A DNA stretch of 62,011 bases, taken from Candidatus Physcousia equi (GTDB lineage Bacteria; Bacteroidota; Bacteroidia; Bacteroidales; Bacteroidaceae). Below the pieces are notes generated by a model. It ran no database searches. It was given only the letters and a program-made list of their open reading frames with translations, and was not told where the DNA came from. The stretch is from contig JAGHUD010000039.1 of assembly GCA_018065005.1 (NCBI GenBank), positions 1 to 62,011 on the forward strand, given 5' to 3'. The position numbers and the translations under genes are program-made. Below are positions 1 to 9,317 of the stretch, in pieces; the stretch's first letter is position 1; each line of letters opens with the position of its first letter.

Positions 1-2648
1 TTGCCCTCTTCATGTTGGTGGGCAACGAGGTAATGGCTCAGTATAGAGGAGACATGAACAACGATGGAAGAATCTCGCTGAAGGACCTTGCCTTGCTCAC
101 CCACCACCTGAAGACGGGAGGAGGATATACGGCGGTGTCGGACGTCAATGCCGACGGAGTGAGCAACCTGAAGGACATAGACAAACTGGTGGATATCTTG
201 ATGGGACGCACCTCGCCCACCACCATCGTCGACACTTTTGACGGTCTGCTCTCTGTCACTTGGAACGGGGACGAGGAAGATGCCCTCGTCAGCGGATTGC
301 CTGCCGACGGGAGCATCACGGCTGTGGTGAATGGCGGGGACGTGGTGGTGCAGAACAGCCGGACCGACATGGAGGTGAACATCACGCTGCAAGGCGAGAG
401 CAACAAGGGATCGCTTGTCTATACAGGTGACTACAAGACGACGTTCCTCCTCAACGGACTGAAACTGAAGGGCAGCTCGCAAGAGGCCATCAACGTGAAG
501 TGCGGCAAGCGCATTGCGCTGAGACTGGTGGCAGGCACCGAGAACACACTTGAGGATGCCGACGAGGATGGCGGACAGAAGGCTGCACTCTACACCAAGG
601 GGCATCTGGAAGTGTCGGGGGCAGGCAAACTCTACGTCAGGGGGCATGCAAAGCACGGCATCTCTGCCAAGGAGTACATCGAGATTAAGAAGTCGGTGGG
701 CACCATAGCCATCCTGCAGGCTTCTGGCGATGGCATACATGCCGGCCAATACTATTTGCAGCAGGGTGGCGAAGTCACCATCGATGCTGTGGGTGGCGAT
801 GGCATACAAGCCGAAGCAACCGACAACGTTGCCGACACGCTCAACGGACAGCTCATCATCAAGGATGGCAACATCACCATCACGACAACAGGCAACGACG
901 TGGCTGCCATCAAGAGCGATTCGCTGATGAGCATCAGCGGAGGCAAACTGAACCTGACTACTTCGGGCGCTGGAAACAAAGCCATCAAGTCAAAACAGGA
1001 ACTGAAGATTGACGGAGGAGACATCACCATCAACCAAAGCGGGAAGGCGGTGGTGGAGAACGGAGACATGGGCTATGTGGGTGGACTGAAGGGTACGGAC
1101 CTCAGCATCACAAATGGCACCATCAGCATCACCACAAGCGGAGTGGGAGCCAGAGGCATCAGCGCAGGCAACCTCACGGTGGCAGACAACGCCAGCATCA
1201 CGATTGTCAACAACGGAGCTGCCGGCACCGCAAGCGATGCCGTCGACGTGAGCAGCACAACAACGGACACGGACACACCCACCGAGAAGAAGAGCTACAA
1301 GGTCTACGTCAACGTGCCCACATCGAGTGGCATGGGTGGATTCCCCGGTCAGTCGACAAGCGTGTGGTCGACCGTCTATCTCTACTCGTCCAGCGGAACA
1401 CAAGTGGCGACCCTCACGCAACAGGTCACGGTGAACGGAACGACTTTCTACTGCTATGACTTCGCCACAGCCAACAGCGGCACCTACTACTTCCAGGCAC
1501 CCAACTACCGCAGCGGCGGAGGCGGCAGCACCACCTACACCATCAAGTCGGGCACCTTCACTGCACCCTCCGACGGCGCCGACCACTTCTACAAGGTTTC
1601 GTCGACCTACTCCACCAGCGGCACCACCCGCACCTACAGTCTGTCGGACGTCAGCTCAAGCTATCAAGGTGGAACCATCGGCAGCAGTTCGACAACAGAT
1701 ACTTTCACCGCCAAGGGCATCAAGGTGGATGGCGACCTGAACCTGCTCGGCGGAACCATAGACATCAACGTGAGCGGAAGCGGCGGAAAGGGCATCAAGG
1801 TGGATGGAAACTTTGTGGAAGGAAACATCGACGGAAGTGGGCCTGTGCTTAACATCACAACCACTGGAAGCCAATACGGCTCTACTGGCGGAACTAGCAC
1901 AGGCGGACGACCGGGTATGAACGAGAGCAGCGGTTCGTCGGCAAAAGGCATCAAGGTGGTGGGCAACATCACGCTCTATGGAGGCGAAACACTTATCAGC
2001 ACCGCCACCAATGGTGCTGAGGGCATGGAGAGCAAACTGAAAGCTACGAATGCCATACGCATCGTGGGCGGAAAACATTATCTGAAGTGCTACGACGACT
2101 GTATCAACTCGGCAGGAGGCATCACCTTCGAGGGAGGAACCACGGTGTGCTATGGCTTCGGAAATGATGCAGTGGACTCCAACTACGGACAAACGGGCGC
2201 CATCATATTGGCTGGCGGCAATCTGCTGACCTACACTACCAAGGGGAGTCCGGAAGAGGGACTTGACTGCGACAATAACAGGTATATCAAGATAACGGGA
2301 CCTGCCAATGTGGTTGCTCTCGGAGGAGCACAAGGCGGAGGAAGCAGTTCGGGTATCGGAAGTGCATCGCAGGGATATGTGCTCAGCACAAGCAGCCTCA
2401 GCATACAACCCAACCGCTACTACACACTCTCCAACAGCTCGGGACAGAATCTCTTCACCTTCAGCGTCGAGGCGTCCCTGTCGTCCACGATGAGCCTCAT
2501 CACCGCTGCAGGCATGAGTTCGGGATCAACCTACACGCTTAAGTACAGCACCTCGGCTCCCACCGATGCCACCACAAGCTGGCACGGATTGTATCTCGGA
2601 TCCTCTGCAGCTGGCTCCACAAGCGTCACCACCTTCACAGCAAAGTGA
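1..2648 (+). CDS. Secreted dockerin/beta-helix carbohydrate-binding protein (5' partial)
   Basis: The frame is open to the window edge. The codons before the first ATG (position 12) read A-L-F, so ALFMLVGNEVMAQ is the end of a signal peptide and the true start lies outside the window. After cleavage come two dockerin type I-like calcium loops (GDMNNDGRISLKDL and SDVNADGVSNLKDI, residues about 14-65 counted from position 12). A long Gly/Asn/Thr-rich right-handed beta-helix follows, with repeated KGI-V-G and ISI-T-SG rungs, typical of the DUF4353 carbohydrate-binding family. A Tyr/Ser/Thr-rich domain at about residues 420-560 interrupts the helix and resembles a starch-binding module. I infer a secreted or surface glycan-binding protein. 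I see no catalytic motif. A strong terminator follows the stop. Confidence 0.8.
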   Translation, partial: ALFMLVGNEVMAQYRGDMNNDGRISLKDLALLTHHLKTGGGYTAVSDVNADGVSNLKDIDKLVDILMGRTSPTTIVDTFDGLLSVTWNGDEEDALVSGLPADGSITAVVNGGDVVVQNSRTDMEVNITLQGESNKGSLVYTGDYKTTFLLNGLKLKGSSQEAINVKCGKRIALRLVAGTENTLEDADEDGGQKAALYTKGHLEVSGAGKLYVRGHAKHGISAKEYIEIKKSVGTIAILQASGDGIHAGQYYLQQGGEVTIDAVGGDGIQAEATDNVADTLNGQLIIKDGNITITTTGNDVAAIKSDSLMSISGGKLNLTTSGAGNKAIKSKQELKIDGGDITINQSGKAVVENGDMGYVGGLKGTDLSITNGTISITTSGVGARGISAGNLTVADNASITIVNNGAAGTASDAVDVSSTTTDTDTPTEKKSYKVYVNVPTSSGMGGFPGQSTSVWSTVYLYSSSGTQVATLTQQVTVNGTTFYCYDFATANSGTYYFQAPNYRSGGGGSTTYTIKSGTFTAPSDGADHFYKVSSTYSTSGTTRTYSLSDVSSSYQGGTIGSSSTTDTFTAKGIKVDGDLNLLGGTIDINVSGSGGKGIKVDGNFVEGNIDGSGPVLNITTTGSQYGSTGGTSTGGRPGMNESSGSSAKGIKVVGNITLYGGETLISTATNGAEGMESKLKATNAIRIVGGKHYLKCYDDCINSAGGITFEGGTTVCYGFGNDAVDSNYGQTGAIILAGGNLLTYTTKGSPEEGLDCDNNRYIKITGPANVVALGGAQGGGSSSGIGSASQGYVLSTSSLSIQPNRYYTLSNSSGQNLFTFSVEASLSSTMSLITAAGMSSGSTYTLKYSTSAPTDATTSWHGLYLGSSAAGSTSVTTFTAK

Positions 2649-2680
2649 CAAAGCAAGCAACGAACGGTCTACCATCGGCA

Positions 2681-2735
2681 TTGTCCGGTCCGCCTGCCCT
2701 ACACATCAGGGCAGAGGGACCGGACAAGCCTCTTT
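2681..2735 (+). terminator. Rho-independent terminator after the beta-helix gene
   Basis: An 11-bp outer stem (TTGTCCGGTCC with GGACCGGACAA) and a 7-bp inner stem (CTGCCCT with AGGGCAG) are followed by CCTCTTTT. It isolates the upstream gene from the barrel gene. Confidence 0.85.
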
Positions 2736-2853
2736 TATGCCTGATTACCTAAAAAAGAGAAAAAAAGAGAGAGAGGAAGAATGAAAGGAGAGAGAGAGTC
2801 TGCGTAGGGTCCCTGAGAAAACGGATGAAGAAGGATATTTGTCGTGGTTTTTC

Positions 2854-2884
2854 TTGCTGTATTAGGAAATATGCCGTAACTTTG
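2854..2884 (+). promoter_or_regulatory. Bacteroidota-type promoter for the barrel gene
   Basis: TTG at 2854 and TAACTTTG at 2877-2884 give the 23-nt offset seen at other promoters in this window. Transcription would start near 2891, leaving a leader of about 25 nt before the ATG at 2915. Confidence 0.65.
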
Positions 2885-2914
2885 CCGTCCTAAAACAAGA
2901 CTCTATTGAGCAAG

Positions 2915-4624
2915 ATGAAGAAAATAGCCATCGCCCTGCTGGCACTCGCCACAACAACGCAGTTCAGGGCACAGGACGACAACGAATTTCAACGCATCGC
3001 CTCTCGTGTGATGTCTTCTTACGAGAATGGCAATGATTCGGTGCGCGAGACGCACAACAATGCCCATTTCACGGGACGCACCTACATGGGGGCAAGCACA
3101 CGCGGCAATGCCATGCCAAGCGCCTATTTCACACTCAAGAGCAACAAGTGGCTCTTCACTGGTGACCTGTCTGCCGACCTGGGCAGACACAACACATGGC
3201 AGGAAATCGACACACGCTCAGTGAACGGCACGAGCGACTACACGGAGTCGAAGACGGAAATGAGGTTTGAGCATGTGAATGCCTCGCTGCGCTACGACTA
3301 CAAACCGCGCCGCTACGATATCTTCTCCATAGGTGTGCTGGAGACGTTCAGCCACACAAACTCGGAGATGAACGCCACCAAGTATGCCTTCGATGAAGCG
3401 CATAAAAGTTTGGGAGAGGAATATGAAGAACAGTTGCGCGACGAGAAAAACACAAAGGTGGGAGGATTGCTCCAATACAAACGACTCATCCCTGCAGGAG
3501 GTTCCTTCATCGCACGCGCCAACATCAGGCATTTCACCCAACGCACCCTACTCGAAAGTGAGGAATGGGGCGAGGGCGACTTCGACGTCAAGGAACACGT
3601 GACGCAACGCATCCATAACTTCGCGCCCTACATCTACCTCGACTACAGTTCACCCACCTGGCACGGTTTCTCGCTCTCAGCCAACGAGAAACTCTCATTG
3701 AGCAACCTGCACATCGAGGACAGCTACACACAGTTCAACTACGACTCGCGCGCAGCACTCACCAGCCTCTCGCTGCGCCACCGCTCCAAGAAACTGACAC
3801 TGGCTGCCAGTGCCGACTACGAGCACTACCACCACCTCATCCATGACGGACTGAACGACGACATACGACGCAGCTACAACGACTGGCAGACAAACCTCTC
3901 TGCCACATATCAGGTGGACAAAAACCACCGACTGCGTGCCAACTACCGTCGCAGCTATCAGCGCCCCAGCTATGCAGAACTGTATCCCTTCGTCCACATT
4001 GGGCGCAACATCGGCGTATGGGTGGTGGGTAACCCACAACTACAACCGTCGACCACGCACACCTGGAAACTCGACTACACCTACAACAGCCGACACTGGA
4101 CCGTAACTGCCATCGGCGAATACAGTCAGAAGAACAACGACATCACCCGCATCTCACTCTACGACGAGACACTACACCGCAGCGTGAAGACCTGGGTGAA
4201 CGATGCTGACTACCACACAATACGTCTTGCACTCGAAGGTGAGATGCGCTACGGTCGGTTCAGCATGACAATGGGAGCGCATGCCAAATATCTGACCTAC
4301 AACGGAGAGCGCATCTCGGGCGACGAGGCATGGAGCTACAGTTTCAAGGCACGACCACAACTAAAACTCCACAACCAATGGACACTCGCCCTCACAGCGC
4401 TCTATACGGGCAAAGAGGTGCACCGCTACTACTACGAGCGCCCCAACACCTACATCTCGTTGCGCGCCGTGAAAGAGTTCGGACCGTGGGGCATCTACGC
4501 TTTCGTGCAAGACATCTTTGAAGGCGACCGATCCAACGTGACAAAGAACACCGACAACACCATTCTCACCACCAATCACCCCAATGCACGCTCCCTCATC
4601 ATGGGCTGCAGCTACACGTTCTGA
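2915..4624 (+). CDS. Outer-membrane beta-barrel protein (TonB-receptor-like barrel without plug)
   Basis: I chose the ATG at 2915 (MKKIAIALLALATTTQFRAQ) because it gives a clean signal peptide and lies just downstream of a promoter; a TTG lies 9 nt upstream. The 569-residue product is rich in alternating aromatic and polar strands (YDYKPRRYDIFSIGV, LRANYRRSYQRPSYAELYPF) and ends in SLIMGCSYTF, a terminal Phe typical of outer-membrane barrels. The RPSYAELYPF and GNPQLQPSTTHTWKLDYTY stretches resemble the barrel of TonB-dependent receptors (outer membrane beta-barrel 3 type). The mature protein starts directly in the barrel region: I see no carboxypeptidase-like, TonB-box or plug domain. Substrate unknown. 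It could be a truncated receptor or a dedicated plugless barrel. Confidence 0.75.
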   Translation: MKKIAIALLALATTTQFRAQDDNEFQRIASRVMSSYENGNDSVRETHNNAHFTGRTYMGASTRGNAMPSAYFTLKSNKWLFTGDLSADLGRHNTWQEIDTRSVNGTSDYTESKTEMRFEHVNASLRYDYKPRRYDIFSIGVLETFSHTNSEMNATKYAFDEAHKSLGEEYEEQLRDEKNTKVGGLLQYKRLIPAGGSFIARANIRHFTQRTLLESEEWGEGDFDVKEHVTQRIHNFAPYIYLDYSSPTWHGFSLSANEKLSLSNLHIEDSYTQFNYDSRAALTSLSLRHRSKKLTLAASADYEHYHHLIHDGLNDDIRRSYNDWQTNLSATYQVDKNHRLRANYRRSYQRPSYAELYPFVHIGRNIGVWVVGNPQLQPSTTHTWKLDYTYNSRHWTVTAIGEYSQKNNDITRISLYDETLHRSVKTWVNDADYHTIRLALEGEMRYGRFSMTMGAHAKYLTYNGERISGDEAWSYSFKARPQLKLHNQWTLALTALYTGKEVHRYYYERPNTYISLRAVKEFGPWGIYAFVQDIFEGDRSNVTKNTDNTILTTNHPNARSLIMGCSYTF

Positions 4625-4700
4625 ACCATGAAGGCTATAGGTGGGGAACGGAGAAAGTTGAGAATTTAGAGCTCGAAAACTGAAGAATGGAGCAGGAAAG

Positions 4701-4731
4701 TTGACATTATTGATTATTTATTGTAACTTTG
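4701..4731 (+). promoter_or_regulatory. Bacteroidota-type promoter for ychF
   Basis: TTGACA begins at 4701 and TAACTTTG lies at 4724-4731, a 23-nt offset. The start near 4738 implies a leader of about 170 nt before the ATG at 4908, in which I see no clear structure. Confidence 0.65.
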
Positions 4732-4907
4732 CACGCAATTCTATATCAGTCATAGCCTGACGATGATTCGCCAAGCGCACGACCCTGAACTCCACAGAAT
4801 ACCCGAACAACAGAAGAACAAAACATTCGAGCAACACACAAACAACGAACTGACATGCGAATGAACGTTCGAACATGAACAGAATAAAAGAATAACAGAA
4901 CAAAAAT

Positions 4908-6005
4908 ATGAAAGCAGGAATAGTAGGACTGCCCAACGTGGGCAAATCAACACTTTTCAACTGTCTGTCGAGCGCTAAGGCACAGGCAGCCAACTTCCCC
5001 TTCTGCACCATCGACGCGCAGCTCGGTCAGGTGAGCGTTCCCGACGAACGACTTACCAAACTGGCCGAAATCGTCCACCCCGGACGCATCGTGCCAGCGG
5101 TTTGCGACATCGTCGACATTGCCGGTCTGGTGAAGGGAGCAAGCCGTGGCGAAGGTCTGGGCAACCAGTTCCTCGCCAACATCCGTGAGTGCGATGCCAT
5201 CATCCATGTGTTGCGCTGCTTTGACGACCCCAACATCGTGCACGTGGACGGCAGCGTCGACCCCGTGCGCGACAAAGAAATCATCGACGCCGAACTGCAG
5301 ATAAAGGACCTCGAAACCATTGAGAACCGCATCAAGAAGGTGGAGAAGCAAGCAAGAGTGGGCGGCGACAAACAAGCCAAGGTGGAACTGGATGTGCTCC
5401 TCAAATATCAGGAAGCACTGAACCAGGGACTGAGCGCCCGCACTGTCTCGTTTGACAGCGAAGACGAAATGGCAGCTGCCAAGAGTCTCTTCCTGCTCAC
5501 CACAAAGCCTGTGCTCTACGTGTGCAACGTCGATGATGCATCGGCAGCTCAGGGCAACGTGTTCACCGAGGCAGTGAAGAAAGCCATCGAGGGTGAAGAG
5601 GCTGAGATGCTCATCATCAGTGCACAGACGGAGGCTGACATTGCCGAACTGGAGACCTACGAAGAGAAGCAGATGTTTCTCGAGGACATGGGTCTCACCG
5701 AAAGCGGATGCAACCGCCTCATCAAGGCCATCTACCACCTGCTCACACTCCAGACCTTCATCACCGCTGGCGAAATGGAGGTGAAGGCATGGACGTTCCG
5801 CAAGGGATGGAAGGCACCACAGTGTGCCGGTGTCATCCACACCGACTTCGAGAAGGGCTTCATCCGTGCCGAAGTGATCAAGTATGAAGACTACATCAAA
5901 TATGGTAGCGAAGCCGCTGTGCGCGAAGCCGGAAAGATGGGTGTTGAGGGCAAGGAGTACGTCGTTCAAGACGGCGACATCATGCACTTCCGTTTCAACG
6001 TATAA
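4908..6005 (+). CDS. ychF: Redox-regulated ATPase YchF (OLA1 family)
   Basis: This cytosolic Obg-family P-loop ATPase associates with ribosomes and is linked to translation and stress responses. The 365 residues match the family's usual length. The G1 loop GLPNVGKST sits at residues 7-15, the G3 region is DIAGLVKGASRGEGLGN, and NVDD stands near the G4 position, in line with the family's relaxed guanine specificity. A helical middle region (KDLETIENRIKKVEKQAR) precedes a C-terminal TGS domain that ends EYVVQDGDIMHFRFNV, the canonical YchF terminus. It has its own promoter; lgt starts 97 bp downstream. Confidence 0.97.
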   Translation: MKAGIVGLPNVGKSTLFNCLSSAKAQAANFPFCTIDAQLGQVSVPDERLTKLAEIVHPGRIVPAVCDIVDIAGLVKGASRGEGLGNQFLANIRECDAIIHVLRCFDDPNIVHVDGSVDPVRDKEIIDAELQIKDLETIENRIKKVEKQARVGGDKQAKVELDVLLKYQEALNQGLSARTVSFDSEDEMAAAKSLFLLTTKPVLYVCNVDDASAAQGNVFTEAVKKAIEGEEAEMLIISAQTEADIAELETYEEKQMFLEDMGLTESGCNRLIKAIYHLLTLQTFITAGEMEVKAWTFRKGWKAPQCAGVIHTDFEKGFIRAEVIKYEDYIKYGSEAAVREAGKMGVEGKEYVVQDGDIMHFRFNV

Positions 6006-6037
6006 GACTCTCTCTCTCACATTTCTATCACAACTTA

Positions 6038-6092
6038 CCCCCTCACGCTACGCGGCTCCCTCCCTTCAGGGAGGGCGGGGGGAGAGTCCTTA
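6038..6092. repeat. GC-rich hairpin element between ychF and lgt
   Basis: CCCTCCC, a TTCA loop and GGGAGGG (6058-6075) form a perfect 7-bp stem inside a C-run/G-run segment. No T-run follows, so it is not a classical terminator. A comparable element (CCCTCCTC with GAGGAGGG) lies after frdB at about 44615-44650, suggesting a dispersed GC-rich hairpin. Confidence 0.45.
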
Positions 6093-6102
6093 ATTTTAGC
6101 TC

Positions 6103-7032
6103 ATGAACACGTTATACATTAACTGGAACCCTGGCATTGAAGCCTTCCATATTGGTTCGCTCTCCGTGCGCTGGTATTCGCTCTGCTGGTGCATCGGACT
6201 CTTGGCTGTCTATCTGCTCGAACGCTGGCTCTACAAGCAGCAGAAGGTAGACATGAAGAAGTTCGAGCCGCTCTTCATCTACTGCTTTGTCGGCATACTG
6301 GTGGGAGCAAGACTCGGACATTGTCTCTTCTACGAACCCAACTACTATCTGACAAGTTGGAAAGGAGTCGTTGAGATGCTACTGCCCATAAAGATGAGCG
6401 GCGGAGCATGGCATTTCGTGGGCTACGAAGGACTTGCCAGCCATGGAGGCACACTCGGACTTATGGTGGCACTTTGGCTTTTCATGCGCAAGAGCGGACT
6501 CAAACTGGGCTTTGTGCTCGACAATATTGCCATCGTAACGCCCATCTGCGCCTGTTTCATCCGCTTGGGCAACCTCATGAACTCGGAAATCATCGGACGC
6601 GTAACAGATGTGCCCTGGGCATTCCGATTCTTCAGAAGTCCAGAGGCCCTACGCACCGTAGAGACACTTCAGGATGGTTCCGTGGTGCCCCTACCGCGCC
6701 ATCCGGGACAACTCTACGAGGCCATCTGCTATGCACTCTTCTTCTGCATAGGATGGTGGTTCTATCGCCGCAGCATGAATCAGCCAGATGCAGAGCAGAC
6801 TACAAATCGTTTGCGTCCTGCTGTTGGCTCCTACTTCTACTTCGGTCTTTGCCTCACACTCATTTTCTGTGCCCGCTTCTTTATCGAGTTCACCAAGGAG
6901 GTGCAAGGTGGGGTGGACAACGGTAGTCTACCACTCGACATGGGCCAACTGCTCAGCATTCCTTTCGTTCTGCTCGGCATCGGGTGCATGGTGAGAGTAC
7001 TCAGAAAGAAAACAACAAAGCAACCGAAATAA
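6103..7032 (+). CDS. lgt: Prolipoprotein diacylglyceryl transferase
   Basis: Lgt moves diacylglycerol from phosphatidylglycerol to the lipobox Cys of prelipoproteins at the inner membrane. The 309-residue protein has about seven hydrophobic segments. Diagnostic stretches are IGSLSVRWYSLCWCIG near the N-terminus, VGARLGHCLFYEP, the glycine-rich YEGLASHGG, the Lgt signature RLGNLMNSEIIGRVTDVPWA, and RHPGQLYEA. The window encodes at least four lipoproteins that would be substrates: the OmpA protein at 32653 and the trio at 52865-55877. It may be co-transcribed with ychF, since no terminator with a T-run separates them. Confidence 0.97.
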   Translation: MNTLYINWNPGIEAFHIGSLSVRWYSLCWCIGLLAVYLLERWLYKQQKVDMKKFEPLFIYCFVGILVGARLGHCLFYEPNYYLTSWKGVVEMLLPIKMSGGAWHFVGYEGLASHGGTLGLMVALWLFMRKSGLKLGFVLDNIAIVTPICACFIRLGNLMNSEIIGRVTDVPWAFRFFRSPEALRTVETLQDGSVVPLPRHPGQLYEAICYALFFCIGWWFYRRSMNQPDAEQTTNRLRPAVGSYFYFGLCLTLIFCARFFIEFTKEVQGGVDNGSLPLDMGQLLSIPFVLLGIGCMVRVLRKKTTKQPK

Positions 7033-7125
7033 ACGAACAAACAGAACAATCGGAACACCAGAATAAACGAATAAACGGAATAAACGGGATAAACGGAGGC
7101 GCTGAAATAAACGGGGCAATCGGTC
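7029..7125. repeat. Short degenerate tandem repeat (AATAAACG type)
   Basis: Directly after lgt, an 8-10 bp motif (AATAAACG, AATAAACGG, GATAAACGG) recurs about seven times with drift. It lies between the convergent genes lgt and lemA. No coding potential is evident. Confidence 0.6.
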
Positions 7126-7151
7126 ACCTTTAACCACCAGACATAAAGAAA

Positions 7152-7184
7152 GCGTGCAGCTCATGAGCTACACGCCTTTTTTGT
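7152..7184. terminator. Terminator between convergent lgt and lemA
   Basis: GCGTGCAGCTC and GAGCTACACGC form a stem around a short loop, followed by CTTTTTTG on the plus strand. The minus-strand side is also T-rich, so it may serve both genes. Confidence 0.75.
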
Positions 7185-7268
7185 ATTCTTTTGCGAACTT
7201 CTCTTACTTTTTTCTCCGCTATTGAAACTATGTGCTCCCACTATTGATGGAGAGCGGAGAGAGGTTTT

Positions 7269-7856
7269 TCAGAACTTCACCTCAACTGCCTTGTCCGCGC
7301 CTTCCTGCGCCTTGAACATGGGCTTGGTGGAGAAGCCAAAGATGCCACTGAGGAGACTGGCAGGGAACTTACGCACCTTGACGTTGTAGGGCTGCACGGT
7401 AGCATTGTACTCCTTGCGCACCTCGTTGATGCGGTTTTCTGTACCTTCGAGCTGATCCTGGAGCTGGAGGAAGTTCTCGTTGGCCTTCAGTTCGGGATAA
7501 GCCTCGGTGATAGCCATCAAGCGGCTGAGGCTGCCTGAGAGCTGCTCCTGCATCTTCTGATACTGCTCCATGGTCTCTTCGGTAAGTGAGTCCACGCTGA
7601 TGGTCATCTGGGTGGCCTTGTTGCGGAGTTCAACCACCTCGGTGAGGGTCTTCTCCTCGTGGGTAGCATATCCCTTTACGATGTTGACGAGGTTGGGGAT
7701 GAGGTCCATACGACGCTGATAAGCTGCCTCTACATCGCCCCATGCCTTGTTTACTTTTTCTTCTTCAGTCACCATACCGTTGTAGGTGCTGATGGCCCAG
7801 ATGACGATAATGGCGAGTGCTCCAATGCCCACCCATTTGTTTTTTAAAAGTCCCAT
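7269..7856 (-). CDS. lemA: LemA family membrane protein
   Basis: The 195-residue protein has a membrane anchor (residues about 8-25) followed by the LemA helical domain: NGMVTEEEKVNKAWGDVEAAYQRR, then DLIPNLVNIVKGYATHEEKTL, both hallmark stretches. LemA proteins present helical bundles outside the membrane, and their biochemical function is poorly defined. It is the third gene of a minus-strand set with a TPM-domain protein 173 bp upstream. LemA and YgcG/TPM pairs are a recurrent genomic association, suggesting a shared envelope role. Confidence 0.93.
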   Translation of the reverse strand: MGLLKNKWVGIGALAIIVIWAISTYNGMVTEEEKVNKAWGDVEAAYQRRMDLIPNLVNIVKGYATHEEKTLTEVVELRNKATQMTISVDSLTEETMEQYQKMQEQLSGSLSRLMAITEAYPELKANENFLQLQDQLEGTENRINEVRKEYNATVQPYNVKVRKFPASLLSGIFGFSTKPMFKAQEGADKAVEVKF

Positions 7857-8029
7857 TTTCTTTCTTTTTTGTTAGTTAATAGTTTATAATTATTAATTGT
7901 TGTCTTTGATGCTATTGTAAGTTTATGCTTTTCCTTGTGTGTGTATTCTGTGTGTTGCGTAAACGGTAACGTGTTGCGTAAGTGATAGTAAGTTTTCGTA
8001 AGTTTTCCTTTTGCAAAAGAAAATATCCA

Positions 8030-9295
8030 TCAGAATCTGCCACCGGCACCGCCACCGCTGAAGTGACCACCGCCCGATGAGCCCCATGAGTGTCCGCCGC
8101 TGCTTCTGCTACTACTGCGGCTGCGGTGGCTTCTACTGCTCGACGAACTGCTGCTCTCGGAAGAATGATAGACGGCACCGAAAGTACCGGAGGTGAAGAT
8201 ACCCAACATATAGTCGTAGGTTGTGCCCTTGCTCTCTGCACGATGCTCGTAGCCACAGTCTGGACAGCGGTTGATGTCGATCACGCGCACTTTCTTATAC
8301 TTGTGCTTCTTCGGATTTTCGAAGCTGTGCATACTGATACCTGCAGACTTCATGATTTTGTCCATATCTTTGTCTTGGGCTGCTTTGGAGGCTTCGTCGG
8401 AAGAGGTCAAACCGTTTGCTTCGTCCTGAGAGTTGCCAATCTGATTGGTTGCTGCATCGCCTCCCTCCACCATGGCAGAGGCTGCAGGGTTGAAGGTTCT
8501 GAACTTCTTCGTCTCTACCTTGCGACCTGCTTTGAGGTCGGCAAGACAAGCTTGTATCTGCTCCTCTATCTCCTCATCATCGAGAGCACCCTCCTCGTCG
8601 TGAACAAGCACCGTCTGGCGGAGCACCTTGCGATAGTTTGTCTTCTTGCACTGAGGGCATTGGCGCGCCTTGCGTGCTCCGTAGGCACCCAGTCCTATCA
8701 AGCCTGCCAGACCACCTCCAAGCCAGAGCAGCAGGTTGCCACCCTCTTCGTCGTCGTTCGCCTCGTCGTCCTCGGCAAGAAGTTCTGTCTCACCGCTGCA
8801 CACCGACTGCACTGCGCGCAGACCAGCCAACAGACCTGCTCCCCACTGCTCTTCCTTGAAGTAGGGAACCATCTCATTTCTGCTGATGCGCGAACACTGA
8901 GCATCGGTGAGGAATTTCTCCATACCATCGCCGGTGAGAATATAGTAGCCTCTGCTCACGGTGGAAACAAACAAAATGAAACCAGTGTTCTGCTTGCCGC
9001 CTATGCCGTAGGTATTGCCCACCTCGATGCAGAAGTCGTAGGGGTCGTCGGGATCCGTTTCTGCCACACAGATGACGAGTCCACGAACACCTTGTGTCTT
9101 CTCAAGCGAAAACATGATTTGGTCGAGGCTATCCACTTCGGCAGTAGAAAGGATGCGGTCGGGGTTGCAGACGTAGGTGACGAGCGTTGAGTCGGTAGTG
9201 TTTTTAGGCACGGGGAGTGTCTTTGCCGTCCAAGGTTTTGCCATGCTTGCCAGAGAGACAAGCATGAGCATGAGGAATAAGTTAAGTTTCTTCAT
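8030..9295 (-). CDS. TPM-domain (YgcG-like) membrane protein with zinc-ribbon-like Cys pairs
   Basis: A signal peptide (residues 1-19) precedes a TPM domain at about residues 45-165, with ILSTAEVDSLDQIMFSLEKTQGV and YFKEEQWGAGLLAGL. A transmembrane segment (LLLWLGGGLAGLIGLGAYGARK) follows. The cytoplasmic part holds two separated Cys pairs (CPQC and CPDC) that could form one zinc site, an acidic/Ala linker between them, and a Ser/Arg-rich stretch. The C-terminus ends HFSGGGAGGRF, the Gly-rich tail common in this family. The gene begins 22 bp after the repeat protein at 9318-9743 and precedes lemA, so the three are probably one unit. The enzymatic role is unknown. Confidence 0.88.
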   Translation of the reverse strand: MKKLNLFLMLMLVSLASMAKPWTAKTLPVPKNTTDSTLVTYVCNPDRILSTAEVDSLDQIMFSLEKTQGVRGLVICVAETDPDDPYDFCIEVGNTYGIGGKQNTGFILFVSTVSRGYYILTGDGMEKFLTDAQCSRISRNEMVPYFKEEQWGAGLLAGLRAVQSVCSGETELLAEDDEANDDEEGGNLLLWLGGGLAGLIGLGAYGARKARQCPQCKKTNYRKVLRQTVLVHDEEGALDDEEIEEQIQACLADLKAGRKVETKKFRTFNPAASAMVEGGDAATNQIGNSQDEANGLTSSDEASKAAQDKDMDKIMKSAGISMHSFENPKKHKYKKVRVIDINRCPDCGYEHRAESKGTTYDYMLGIFTSGTFGAVYHSSESSSSSSSRSHRSRSSSRSSGGHSWGSSGGGHFSGGGAGGRF

Positions 9296-9317
9296 CTATT
9301 ATATATAATATGTAAGA

